From: Fontimonas thermophila
Lineage (GTDB): Bacteria > Pseudomonadota > Gammaproteobacteria > Nevskiales > Nevskiaceae
Length of the DNA: 64,000 nt
NCBI RefSeq assembly: GCF_900113085.1
Contig: NZ_FOOC01000003.1
Span: forward strand, 124,001 to 188,000
Direction: 5' to 3'
Under the pieces are notes generated by a model, which searched no databases, had not been told where the DNA came from, and was given only the letters and a program-made list of their open reading frames with translations. Of this stretch, positions 26,572 through 37,439 are shown in pieces. Positions within the stretch are counted from its first letter, which is position 1. Each line of letters opens with the position of its first letter. The position numbers and the translations under genes were made by a program.

Positions 26572-29500
26572 ATGCGCCCGGACCGGCGTATGGACAAGCA
26601 GCCGTGGCTGACCGGACTCGCCGGGGTGTGCCTGATCCTGCTGGCGGCGCAGGCATTGCTGTGCCTGTGGCAGGCGCGTGCGCTGCAGTTGCGTCTGGAT
26701 CATGCCCATGTCGCGGCGGAGGCGGCGCGGGCGCTGCAGCCCGAGCTCGTACGCCCAGCGGGGTTACGCAGCCTGCGTCCAGTCGTCGATGCCCTCTTGC
26801 AGCGCCCCGATCTCGGTTTGCGTTTTCTCGCGGTGCAGGACGCCGAGGGGGTCGTGCTCGCACGGGCGGGTTGGCTCGAAGCGCTCCGCCTGCCACTGTT
26901 GCCGCAGCGGCTGCAGGAGCAGTGGCGCGACACGCTCTACGCAGTGTGGGGCAGCTACGGCAGTCGCTCCATCCGGGGGCGTGACGGGCGACTGCTCGGG
27001 AGCATCGAGTACAGCCTCGAACCCGGAGCGGTCGAAGGCGTGCGCGTCGAGGCGGTGGCGGCCCTGCGTCTGGCTGGCTGGATTTCTGCGGGACTCACCC
27101 TGCCATTGGCCGCCATGGTCGCGATCGGTCTGTACCGGCAGCGCCGCGCAAAACCGGAGTGGCTCGGGCGTGCCGATCCCGATCGCCCAGTCTCTGGCAA
27201 TGGATGGGGGGCGAGCGATGTCGGCGAGTTTCGCGACCGCGCCGGGGAGGTCATGGATGCACTGCAGTACGCCCTGATCGTGACCGACCGTGAAGGGGTG
27301 GTGCGCTATCTCAACAAGACGGCGGAGCATCTGACCGGCTGGTCGATGGCGGATGCGCAGGGCCGCCTGCTGTATTCGATCTTTCATCTCGTCGATGGCG
27401 CCGGAGCGGTGCTGCCCGGACCCGCCGATGGCGCGCTGCGCGAGGGTCGTCCCCAGGCGATGCAGTCCGGCTGGCTGCGCCGCCGTCATGGCGAGACGGT
27501 ACCGATCGAGATGACCGCGTATCCGATGCGCAACCGCCAACGCCTGCTCGACGGCATCACCCTGCTGTTCCGCGACACCACACCGCAGCAGCAGGCACTG
27601 CAGTCATTGCGACGCGAGGCCCGATTGTCACAAGCGGTGGTCGATCACCTCGAAGAAGGTTTGCTGATCACCGACATGGCCGGGGTGGTGCATTCGGCCA
27701 ATGCCCGTGCCGAACGCATGTTCGGTTATTCGCGCGACGAGCTGGTCGGGGCGACCGTGACCAAGCTGATGCCGGTGCCTTTCCTCAACGCACCGACGAT
27801 CCGGATCACCGACTATGTTGCCAGCCGCAACGTCGGCAAGCTACCCAAGGTGGTCGGTTGGCGCAAGGATGCGACGACATTTCCGATCGAGCTGTGGGTA
27901 CAGCCGATGCGCGTCGAGAGTGCGGACGGTCTGGTCGTCGTCGTGCGTGACATCAGCGAGCGTCTGCGCGGCGAGAATCTGGCGATGCGCCTGGGGCGGC
28001 TGCTCGACAACGCCAGCGAGGAGGTCTACATCTTCGAGGCGCAGTCGCTTTATTTTCTCGAGGTCAGCCGCACCGCCCAGCGCAATCTCGGTTATTCGCC
28101 GGAACAGCTGGCGCGGATGACGCCGCTTGACATCAGCGCGGAGCTGAGCGAGGAGAGTTTCCACCACTTCCTTGCCGATCTGCGCGGGGGCGATAAGGAT
28201 CATCTCGTTTACCGGTGTCGGCACAAACGCGCCGATGGCAGCAGTTATCCGGTCGAGGTCCGGCTGAATTTTTCCCGCGACGAAGAACCGCCGGTGTTCA
28301 TGGCCATCGCCACCGATATCGGCGATCGCTTGCTGGCCGAGGAGAGACTCAGCCAGCTTGCGCATTTCGATGCGCTGACCGGATTGCCCAACCGCGTGAT
28401 GCTGCATGACCGGTTGCAGCAGGCGCTGCTGGCGGCCCAGCGTGGGCCGCGGCTGCTCGGTGTTTTCTTCCTCGACCTGGACCGCTTCAAACAGATCAAC
28501 GATCTGCACGGTCATGCAGTCGGCGACCAGGTGCTCAAGGCGGTGGCGGATCGCTTGCGTTCGGCCGTACGGCCGAGTGACACCGTCGCCCGGCTGTCGG
28601 GCGATGAGTTCGTGATTCTGGCGCCGGGCCTGCGCAGCGCCGAGGATGCCCAGTTCGTTGCCGCAAAACTGCTCGACCGGTTTGCCCAGCCGCTGGATCT
28701 GCCGGGTCTTGCGATCACCTGCCGGCCCAGTATCGGAATCACGCTGTACCCGCTCGACGACAGCGATGCCGATGGCTTGCTGCGTCATGCCGATAACGCG
28801 ATGTACCAGGCCAAGCAGGCCGGGCGCGGATGCTGGCGCTTGTTCACCGCCGAGATCGATCCCGGGCGCCGCCGTCAGTTCGATCTCGAACGTGAGATCC
28901 ATGCGGCCGTCGCGCTCAACCAGTTCCACTTGATGAGCGCACCGGTGCTCGATGCCGAAGGTCGGGCTCATGCGCTGCTCGCCGCGCTGCGCTGGCAGCA
29001 TCCGCGCCATGGTGTGATCGAGGGAACCGAACTCTGGCAGGCCGCCAGCCGCGCCGGCCTCGTCGCCGATCTCGAGCTCTGGCAGATCTGTCGGGCCTGC
29101 GAACAACTCGACGCCGCAGCGCAGGAAAAGTTACCGCTGCTGCCTTATCTGCTGCCGGTATCGGGCTGGCAGCTACGCGATCGCCAGTTCATCGCCCATC
29201 TCGGCGACTTGCTGGCACGCTACCGCGTGCCAGCGGCTTGCCTGGTGTTCGCGGTGACCCCGGACGGTCTCATCGAAGCCAGCGACCGCCATGCCGATAC
29301 CGGGCAACTGCTGCGCGCTGGCGTGCGCCTGGCTCTGCGCGATTTCAACCTGATGCCGGCATCACCGTCCCTGCCGCTGGCCTATGTGCTCGCCGGGGCG
29401 TCGGTGCTGCACGTGCCCGAACGCGTGCAGGCTCTGCGCGCCGCGTTGCCGCGGCAGACCGTGATCATCGCCACTGGCGTATCGACGCCGGAAGAACTGC

Positions 29501-29616
29501 GCCGGTGCCATGCCGCCGGGATTGCCTGTGCTGCGGGCCCCGCAGTGGCCGGTGATCTGGATCCGTCAGCGCTGGCCGCCTGGCTGCGCAACAGCCGTAT
29601 CGATGACGCCGTGTGA
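26572..29616 (+). CDS. PAS-GGDEF-degenerate EAL membrane signalling protein
   Basis: A 1014-residue protein. Two membrane helices (about residues 11-28 and 163-185) bracket a periplasmic sensor region. Three PAS-like domains follow (about 225-340, 350-465, 470-590), for example LNKTAEHLTGWSMADAQGRL and NARAERMFGYSRDELVGATV. The GGDEF domain (about 605-765) has the active-site variant SGDEF at 676-680 and an intact inhibitory site RPSD at 667-670, so diguanylate cyclase activity is likely. The C-terminal EAL domain is degenerate: the EAL position reads LLAALRW and the DDFGTG loop reads RDFNLM, so the catalytic Glu and Asp residues are lost. The gene starts 21 bases after tadG and may be transcribed with the tad operon. 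It is convergent with the usp gene. Confidence 0.9.
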   Translation: MRPDRRMDKQPWLTGLAGVCLILLAAQALLCLWQARALQLRLDHAHVAAEAARALQPELVRPAGLRSLRPVVDALLQRPDLGLRFLAVQDAEGVVLARAGWLEALRLPLLPQRLQEQWRDTLYAVWGSYGSRSIRGRDGRLLGSIEYSLEPGAVEGVRVEAVAALRLAGWISAGLTLPLAAMVAIGLYRQRRAKPEWLGRADPDRPVSGNGWGASDVGEFRDRAGEVMDALQYALIVTDREGVVRYLNKTAEHLTGWSMADAQGRLLYSIFHLVDGAGAVLPGPADGALREGRPQAMQSGWLRRRHGETVPIEMTAYPMRNRQRLLDGITLLFRDTTPQQQALQSLRREARLSQAVVDHLEEGLLITDMAGVVHSANARAERMFGYSRDELVGATVTKLMPVPFLNAPTIRITDYVASRNVGKLPKVVGWRKDATTFPIELWVQPMRVESADGLVVVVRDISERLRGENLAMRLGRLLDNASEEVYIFEAQSLYFLEVSRTAQRNLGYSPEQLARMTPLDISAELSEESFHHFLADLRGGDKDHLVYRCRHKRADGSSYPVEVRLNFSRDEEPPVFMAIATDIGDRLLAEERLSQLAHFDALTGLPNRVMLHDRLQQALLAAQRGPRLLGVFFLDLDRFKQINDLHGHAVGDQVLKAVADRLRSAVRPSDTVARLSGDEFVILAPGLRSAEDAQFVAAKLLDRFAQPLDLPGLAITCRPSIGITLYPLDDSDADGLLRHADNAMYQAKQAGRGCWRLFTAEIDPGRRRQFDLEREIHAAVALNQFHLMSAPVLDAEGRAHALLAALRWQHPRHGVIEGTELWQAASRAGLVADLELWQICRACEQLDAAAQEKLPLLPYLLPVSGWQLRDRQFIAHLGDLLARYRVPAACLVFAVTPDGLIEASDRHADTGQLLRAGVRLALRDFNLMPASPSLPLAYVLAGASVLHVPERVQALRAALPRQTVIIATGVSTPEELRRCHAAGIACAAGPAVAGDLDPSALAAWLRNSRIDDAV

Positions 29617-29620
29617 GCAT

Positions 29621-30058
29621 CTACGGCGTTGACAGGCAGACCGTCAGCACGTCGCAGTGCGCGCGCTGTACCACGTCCTCCTCGGTATGGCTGAACAGCG
29701 CGGCCAGGCCGTGGCGCGGATGATGACCGACGACGATCAGGTCGGCGCCGAGCTCGCGTGCCGCGCGATGGATTTCCGCCGCCACGCCGCCGCTGGTGAC
29801 GCGCAGCGCGGTCACGGACAGCGCGTTGCGTGCGCACAGCTCGCGTAACCGCGTTTCGGCCTGGCGTTGCAACTGCATCGACAGATCCGGCGGCGCTGCC
29901 ATCAGCGCCTCGCCGGTTTCCAGCGGGATGTATTCGACCACGTGCACGATCGAAAGCCGTGCGCCGAACTGATGCGCGAGCGCCTGGGCGCGGCGCGCCA
30001 CGCCCTCGCCATGCTCGTCCAGTGCGATCGCGGCAAGCAGATGCTGATACGTGGACAT
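29621..30058 (-). CDS. Universal stress protein (UspA family)
   Basis: A 145-residue single-domain USP: MSTYQHLLAAIALDEHGEGV at the start, central VVEYIP, and LIVVGHHPRHGLAALF near the end. The ATP-binding families keep a Gly-Ser/Thr at the end of this loop; here it reads LFSHTEEDVV, so nucleotide binding is doubtful. The ATG at 30058 was chosen because upstream codons of the longer frame run antisense across rsmA and pdxA and read as arginine-rich junk. The gene takes the place downstream of rsmA where apaG is often found. Confidence 0.9.
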   Translation of the reverse strand: MSTYQHLLAAIALDEHGEGVARRAQALAHQFGARLSIVHVVEYIPLETGEALMAAPPDLSMQLQRQAETRLRELCARNALSVTALRVTSGGVAAEIHRAARELGADLIVVGHHPRHGLAALFSHTEEDVVQRAHCDVLTVCLSTP

Positions 30059-30150
30059 CGTGGTGCTCCGATGACGGTCGCCCGCGTCCAGTTTCCGGCT
30101 TTCGATGCGCGTTTTCCAGTCGGGGTACGAGGACAGCCGGATGGGTAGGG

Positions 30151-30933
30151 TCAGCCGGTGTGCAGCAGGTTCGCGAGCCGTGCGAAGTCGCGCGCATGCA
30201 GGGTTTCGGCGCGCGCGCGCGGGTCGATGCCGGCGCGGGCGATCGTTCGTGCATCGGCCAGTCCTTTGAGCGCATTCGCAAGAGTCTTGCGGCGCTGGCC
30301 GAAGGCAGAAGCGACCACACGGTCGAACAGCGGGAGGTCGCAGACCGTGAAGTCGGGTGTCCGTGGTCGCAGGCGTACGACCGCCGAATCGACCTTGGGC
30401 GGAGGCCGGAAAGCGCCAGGACCGACGTGAAACAGCGAGCTGACCGCGCAGCGCGCGGTCAGGGCGACCGAGAGCCGCCCGTATGCGGGATCGCCGGGTG
30501 CGGCTGCCATGCGATCGACGACCTCTTTCTGCAACATGAAGTGCATGTCGGTGATCGCCTCGGACTGGCCCAGCAGGTGGAAGAGCAGCGGCGTCGAGAT
30601 GTTGTACGGGAGATTGCCGACCAGGCGGATGCGCGTGCCCGGTGGTGCGAGCGCGCGGTAATCGACGGTCAGCGCGTCGGCCTCGATCACGTGCAGACCC
30701 GGATGATTGTTGCATCGGCTGCGCAGCAGCGGAATCACGTCGCGGTCGATTTCGACGACGGTCAGCCGTCCGAGTCGCTGCAGCAGCGGGATGGTCAGTG
30801 CGCCCAGACCTGGCCCGATCTCGACGATTGCCTCGTCCGGCTGTGGGTCGAGCGCGCGCAGGATGCGTTCGATGACACCGGGATCGTGCAGGAAGTGCTG
30901 CCCGAAGCGGCGCTTGGCGACGTGATCGGTCAT
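30151..30933 (-). CDS. rsmA: 16S rRNA (adenine1518/1519-N6)-dimethyltransferase
   Basis: KsgA/RsmA dimethylates A1518 and A1519 of 16S rRNA during 30S maturation. The 260-residue protein shows [13 protein letters not shown], the SAM motif [15 protein letters not shown], and the catalytic NLPYNIST. Its ATG overlaps the pdxA stop (ATGA), and the order surA-pdxA-rsmA is the standard operon. Confidence 0.96.
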   Translation of the reverse strand: MTDHVAKRRFGQHFLHDPGVIERILRALDPQPDEAIVEIGPGLGALTIPLLQRLGRLTVVEIDRDVIPLLRSRCNNHPGLHVIEADALTVDYRALAPPGTRIRLVGNLPYNISTPLLFHLLGQSEAITDMHFMLQKEVVDRMAAAPGDPAYGRLSVALTARCAVSSLFHVGPGAFRPPPKVDSAVVRLRPRTPDFTVCDLPLFDRVVASAFGQRRKTLANALKGLADARTIARAGIDPRARAETLHARDFARLANLLHTG

Positions 30934-31934
30934 TCCGGCCGGGACCGTTCGGCAAGCTCGATGGCGAGCCGCAATGCCGCGCGCAGGCTGCCGCTGTCGG
31001 CGCGTCCGCTGCCGGCGAGCTCGAGCGCGGTGCCGTGGTCGACCGAGGTGCGCAGAATCGGCAGACCCAATGTGACGTTGACCGCTTCACCAAAGCCCGC
31101 GTGTTTGAGCACGGGCAGCCCTTGGTCGTGATACATGGCGAGTACCGCGTCGGCGCTGCCGAGCAGGCGCGGAGTGAACAGCGTATCTGCCGGCAACGGT
31201 CCCAGCAGTTGCATGTTTTCGTGACGCAGCCGCTCGAGCACGGGGGCGATGATCTCGATTTCCTCGCGCCCCAGATGGCCGGACTCGCCGGCATGCGGAT
31301 TGAGTCCGCAGACCAGGACACGCGGATCGGGCAGACCGAACTTCGTGCGCAGGTCGGTGATCAGGGTGCGCAGCACCGACTCGAGCAGATCCGGTGTGAT
31401 CGCATCGGCAACGGCGCGCAGCGGCAGGTGGGTCGTCGCCAGTGCCACGCGCAGCAGCGGCGCTGCGCCGGTGGTGACCAGCATCATCACCGGGCGTGTG
31501 ACGCCGCAGCGTTGCGCGATGAATTCGGTATGCCCGCTAAACGGGAAGCCGGCATCGTTGATGATGCCCTTGTGCACCGGTCCGGTGACCCATGCGTCGG
31601 CGGCGCCGGCCAGACACGCGGCGGCGGCGGCGGCGAGCGTTTCAAGGACGTAGCCGGCATTGGCCGGATCGAGCCGCCCCGGTACCACGGGGGTGGCCAG
31701 GCGGTGCGCGAGCACGGGCAAGGTACCCGCGGCGTGCGCGCGCCGTGGCGCGTCGGTCTGGTAATCAGTGAGACGTAAGGAAAGGCCGAGCCTGCGTGCG
31801 CGGTCGTGCAGCAGCGCCGGATCGCAGACGGCAACGAGCTGGGCCGGCCAGGTCTGTTGCGCAAGCGCGCAGACCAGATCGGGCCCGATGCCAGCCGGTT
31901 CCCCTGGGGTGATCAGGATGCGCGGGATGCCCAC
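30930..31934 (-). CDS. pdxA: 4-hydroxythreonine-4-phosphate dehydrogenase
   Basis: Enzyme of the deoxyxylulose-5-phosphate-dependent pyridoxal phosphate pathway, a homodimeric NAD-dependent metal enzyme. The 334-residue protein begins [20 protein letters not shown] and contains [30 protein letters not shown] and [12 protein letters not shown], which carry the metal-binding histidines. It follows surA by 12 bases and overlaps rsmA by 4. Confidence 0.96.
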   Translation of the reverse strand: MGIPRILITPGEPAGIGPDLVCALAQQTWPAQLVAVCDPALLHDRARRLGLSLRLTDYQTDAPRRAHAAGTLPVLAHRLATPVVPGRLDPANAGYVLETLAAAAAACLAGAADAWVTGPVHKGIINDAGFPFSGHTEFIAQRCGVTRPVMMLVTTGAAPLLRVALATTHLPLRAVADAITPDLLESVLRTLITDLRTKFGLPDPRVLVCGLNPHAGESGHLGREEIEIIAPVLERLRHENMQLLGPLPADTLFTPRLLGSADAVLAMYHDQGLPVLKHAGFGEAVNVTLGLPILRTSVDHGTALELAGSGRADSGSLRAALRLAIELAERSRPE

Positions 31935-31946
31935 GCGTTCCCCGTA

Positions 31947-33275
31947 TCACGATGCCTTCTGCGCCGCCGTCTCTGCGTCGCTGGGCATACGGTACTCGAC
32001 GTAGGCTTCGCTGCGCAGGCGGCGCAGCCAGGTGTCGTATTCCTCGGCAGCCTTGCGGTTGGCGATCGCGGCGCGTGCACGTGCGCGCCGCGTCTCATCG
32101 GTGGTGTCGCGTGTGCGCCGCTCGATGACGCTGGCGATGTGCCAGCCGAACTGGGTCCGAAACGGCGGCGACAGCTCGCCCGGCTCAAGTTGGTCGATGC
32201 GGACCTGGAATTCCGGAGCGAAGACCCCTGGCGGCTGGAAACCCAGGTCACCGCCATTGTTCTTGGAGCCGGGATCGTCGGAATATTCCTTGGCGAGCTT
32301 GGCGAAGTCTTCGCCGGCCTGCAGACGGTTGTACAGGTCGCGTGCGAGCAGGCGGGCCTGGTCGTCGTTGCGCACCGCATTGGTCTGGATCAGGATGTGA
32401 CGCGCACGGGTTTCGACCACGGTCGTGCGCTCGCCGCCGCCGCGCCGGTCCACGAGCTTGATGATGTGGTAGCCGCCCGAGGTTTCGATCAGATCGCTGA
32501 TCTGACCCGGCGCGAGCTTGGCAGCGGTACGCGCGAAGGTCTGCGGCAGATCGACGCCGCGGCGCCAGTCGAGGTCGCCACCCTGAAGCGCCTGCTGACC
32601 GTCCGAATGCGCGATCGCGACCTGGGCGAAGTCTTCGCCGGCGCGCAGGCGCTGGAGCAGGGCCTCGGCACGCTTGCGCGCGGCTTCGCGTACCTCCGCG
32701 CTGGCGCCTTCGGGCACGGCGACGAGGATATGGGAGAGGCGGTATTCGACGTCGGCATCGGTGCCCTGGCTGGCCAGCAGCATGTCGATGTCCTGATCGG
32801 TGACCGTCACGCGGCTGTCGACCTCGCGCGCGCGCAGGCGCTGGATCATCACCTCGTCGCGGATTTGCTCGCGCACGGCCAGGTAGTCCATGCCGTCCTT
32901 GCGCACCGCCTCGGCGAATTCGGCGAGGCTCATGTTGTTCTGACGCGCGATGTTGGTCAGCACCTCGTTGAGTTCGCGATCGTCGACGCGGATGCCGGCC
33001 TGCTGCGCACGCTGGGTCTGCAGCCGCGTCAGGATCAGCCGTTCCAGTACCTGTGCGCGCAGTGCCTCCTCATCCGGAGCACGGATGCCGCGTTCGCGGA
33101 TCTGCCGGCGCGCATCTTCCATGGCCTGGTCGAGTTCGCTCTGCAGGATGACGCCCTGGTCGACGATGACGAGGATGCGGTCCAGCAGTTCGGCGGCGGC
33201 GACGGGGCGCAGCGCCATGAGTGCCAACAGCAGGGCGGTGATCAGGCGGACGGGCGCAAAAGAGAACAGCTTCAT
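31947..33275 (-). CDS. surA: Periplasmic chaperone and peptidyl-prolyl isomerase SurA
   Basis: Chaperone for outer-membrane proteins on their way to the BAM complex; LptD is one of its main clients in E. coli. The 442-residue product has a signal peptide ending PVAAAELLDRI, the N-terminal chaperone domain (LDRILVIVDQGVILQSELDQ), and two parvulin domains (HILVAVPEGAS and HILIQTNAVRND). I chose the ATG at 33275 (MKLFSFAPVR); another at 33284 would add three residues. It lies between lptD and pdxA as usual. Confidence 0.95.
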   Translation of the reverse strand: MKLFSFAPVRLITALLLALMALRPVAAAELLDRILVIVDQGVILQSELDQAMEDARRQIRERGIRAPDEEALRAQVLERLILTRLQTQRAQQAGIRVDDRELNEVLTNIARQNNMSLAEFAEAVRKDGMDYLAVREQIRDEVMIQRLRAREVDSRVTVTDQDIDMLLASQGTDADVEYRLSHILVAVPEGASAEVREAARKRAEALLQRLRAGEDFAQVAIAHSDGQQALQGGDLDWRRGVDLPQTFARTAAKLAPGQISDLIETSGGYHIIKLVDRRGGGERTTVVETRARHILIQTNAVRNDDQARLLARDLYNRLQAGEDFAKLAKEYSDDPGSKNNGGDLGFQPPGVFAPEFQVRIDQLEPGELSPPFRTQFGWHIASVIERRTRDTTDETRRARARAAIANRKAAEEYDTWLRRLRSEAYVEYRMPSDAETAAQKAS

Positions 33276-33347
33276 GGGGACCATCGGACGGGCGGAAAGC
33301 AGGCATTATCGCGCATTGCGGCCGACGAGCGTGCCGGCCAGGATGGG

Positions 33348-35522
33348 TTATTCGACCGCATCGGTGCGAAAGAGGTTCGGCGGCCTCGAGCCGATGCGCG
33401 CCAGTCCCTTGAGTTCGAGCAGCAGGTAGATGCCCGAGTTGCGCTCGCCACTGGTGTTGGCGACATAGCGGCGATAAGACGTGCGCAGCGCCCAGCAGCA
33501 GGTTTCGTACTGGATGCTGGCGATGGTGTCGAGGGATTCCCGGTCACGCAGCGAGTAGCGCCAGCGGCCGAGCAGGCTCAGGTTGTTCCACAGGGGGGTC
33601 GAGACGATCACGTCAGTCTGTTCCAGCAGATTGGCGCGGTAGCGGTAAGCCAGCTCGGCGCGCCGGCGGTCCGAACGGTAACGCAGTCCGACGCTGGAGC
33701 GGGTGAAATCGGCATCCTCCGGCGACCATTGTGTATCCCAGTAGGTCCCCCAGCGCTCGCTGAGAGCGTAGTCGAAGGCGGCGATGAAGTCCGTGGCTCC
33801 CCGGTCGGGAGGGGGTTCATCGGGCAGCCGCACGCGTGGGGATTGGAAACGGAACAGCTGGCCGATCGTCGCGCTGGCGCGCAGGATTCCGCTGTCGGGG
33901 TCGAGCTGGCGGCCGGTTACCGCAAACGCGAAATGGTTGGCGTCGGAGATGCGGTCTTCGCCGGAGAAACGGTTGCGTGCGAACAGCTGGGTAACGTCGA
34001 AGTCGGGTTCGCCGCTGTCGAAGATCGGCAGCTGCGATTGATCCTCATAGGGTACGTACAGGTAGAACAGACGCGGTTCCAGGGTCTGTGGTGCACCGGA
34101 GGGCGTGATGCGATCGAAGCGCAGGCCGTACTCGGCGCTGAAGATCGGCAGTGCGCGATCCGGGCGGCTGGGTTGCCCCGGCGCGGTGCCGGTCAGCTCG
34201 TAGGCGGTGTAACGAAAATCGACCTGCGACCTGGCAAACCAGGCGATGCGGTCTTTTTCCATGCGCAGGTACGGATGCAGATCGATGCGCTGACCCTCGA
34301 CGGATCCCGGACGCACGAAATTCGCATACTCGGTGACAGCGCCCAGACGGGTATCCCAGATCGCGTTGCGCGTCAGTGCGTCGATGCGGATCTGCGGCAG
34401 GCGTCGGTATGGATCATCGACCGGATCGAGATTGCTCGCGATCGTCTGGTAATCCTGGAACAGCATCTGCACCGTATAGGCAGCCGGGGCGTGGTAGGTG
34501 AAACGCGCACTGCGCTCCAGATGCGTGATCGAACTCAAATCGACGTTGCCGCCGAGATCCTCGAAGTAGGCGGGGTCGCTGGTCTCGGCATAGTGGATGT
34601 CCACGCCCAGGCGCGAGCCCACAATTCCGCGATGTACGAGTTCGGTGTAGGTGCGGCGCTCGCCGGTGATGCGATCATTGCCCAGAAACTCATAGCCCAG
34701 ACGACCCTCGGCACTGCGCAGCAGGTAGCGGCCTTCGGCATCGATCTGCGTGCCGCGATCGGACATCAGGCGTGGCGCGAGCGTCGCGTCGTAGTTGGGC
34801 GCGAGGTTGAAATAGACCGGCACGCGCAGATCCCAGCCGGTTTTGTCGGATCGGCCAACCGTGGGGAAGAGCAGGCCGGTGCGGCGGCGGTCGTCGATCG
34901 GGAACTGGAACCACGGGGCATACAGGATCGGCACGCCGAAGAAGCGCAGGCGGGCATGGCGCGCGGTGCCCAGCCCCTGTTCGTGATCGAGCTTGATGGC
35001 GCTGGCCTCCAGGTACCAGGCGTCGGATCCGGGGGCGCAGGTGGTATAGCGCACGTCGTCGAGCCGCGCCACGCCATCCTGGCCGATACGCACGTGGCCC
35101 GATTCGCCCCGCGCCGAGCGCTGTGTCAGTACGAATTCGGTTCCTTCGAAACGCCCGCTGTCGTCGTCGAGGTCAAAGTGCGCCGACTGCGCGCGGATCA
35201 GGAGCTGACGGTTGCGGAACGTGGAAGGGGCGTCGATCTCGACCAAGCGCTCACGCTCGTCGTATTCCAGCGCCGGGGCGGTGAATTCCTTGTCCCCCTG
35301 GCGCAGCTGTACCGAGCCGCTCAAGCGCGAGCGGCCATCGGCGCTCAAATCCACATGGTCGGCGTCGAGGACCAGGCGCGGATCGGCGGGAGCATCGAGC
35401 GCCGGCAGAGTGTCGGTGAGTTGCGTGCACCCCTCTTGCGTGACTTGCGCGTGCGCGGGCGCGGCCAGCGCGGCGGCAAGGATCAACCCGATCAGTGGAC
35501 GGACAGGCAAGGTCGGCTGCAA
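33348..35522 (-). CDS. lptD: LPS-assembly outer-membrane protein LptD, TTG start
   Basis: Beta-barrel that inserts lipopolysaccharide into the outer leaflet together with LptE. From the TTG at 35522 it has 724 residues: a signal peptide MQPTLPVRPLIGLILAAALA ending AHAQ, an OstA-like jellyroll (ADHVDLSADGRSRLSGSVQL onward), and a long barrel with PFYLNLAPN-type strands (here VPVYFNLAPNYDATLAPRLM). Cysteines lie near the N-terminus (EGCTQL) and in the late TTCAPGS and ETCCWAL segments, but I did not match them to the E. coli disulfide pairs. No ATG exists in frame before the signal peptide; the open frame continues to 36746 only as an antisense shadow of amgK. It is divergent from amgK with a 105-base gap. 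Confidence 0.93.
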   Translation of the reverse strand: MQPTLPVRPLIGLILAAALAAPAHAQVTQEGCTQLTDTLPALDAPADPRLVLDADHVDLSADGRSRLSGSVQLRQGDKEFTAPALEYDERERLVEIDAPSTFRNRQLLIRAQSAHFDLDDDSGRFEGTEFVLTQRSARGESGHVRIGQDGVARLDDVRYTTCAPGSDAWYLEASAIKLDHEQGLGTARHARLRFFGVPILYAPWFQFPIDDRRRTGLLFPTVGRSDKTGWDLRVPVYFNLAPNYDATLAPRLMSDRGTQIDAEGRYLLRSAEGRLGYEFLGNDRITGERRTYTELVHRGIVGSRLGVDIHYAETSDPAYFEDLGGNVDLSSITHLERSARFTYHAPAAYTVQMLFQDYQTIASNLDPVDDPYRRLPQIRIDALTRNAIWDTRLGAVTEYANFVRPGSVEGQRIDLHPYLRMEKDRIAWFARSQVDFRYTAYELTGTAPGQPSRPDRALPIFSAEYGLRFDRITPSGAPQTLEPRLFYLYVPYEDQSQLPIFDSGEPDFDVTQLFARNRFSGEDRISDANHFAFAVTGRQLDPDSGILRASATIGQLFRFQSPRVRLPDEPPPDRGATDFIAAFDYALSERWGTYWDTQWSPEDADFTRSSVGLRYRSDRRRAELAYRYRANLLEQTDVIVSTPLWNNLSLLGRWRYSLRDRESLDTIASIQYETCCWALRTSYRRYVANTSGERNSGIYLLLELKGLARIGSRPPNLFRTDAVE

Positions 35523-35627
35523 GGTGGCTGTGGTTTTTCCAATCAGCGCGCAAGTATCGGCGTTGCCGCAGCGCCGGTGCAATCGGCCGCTGGTGTAAGC
35601 TTCGCCGCGCCCGTACCGATTCACCCC

Positions 35628-37371
<1,744 letters not shown>

Positions 37372-37439
37372 TCCGTGCCGCGGAACGCAGACGTGTGCGG
37401 CGATGCTAAAGTGCGCGCCCGATCTCATCCGCACGCCCC

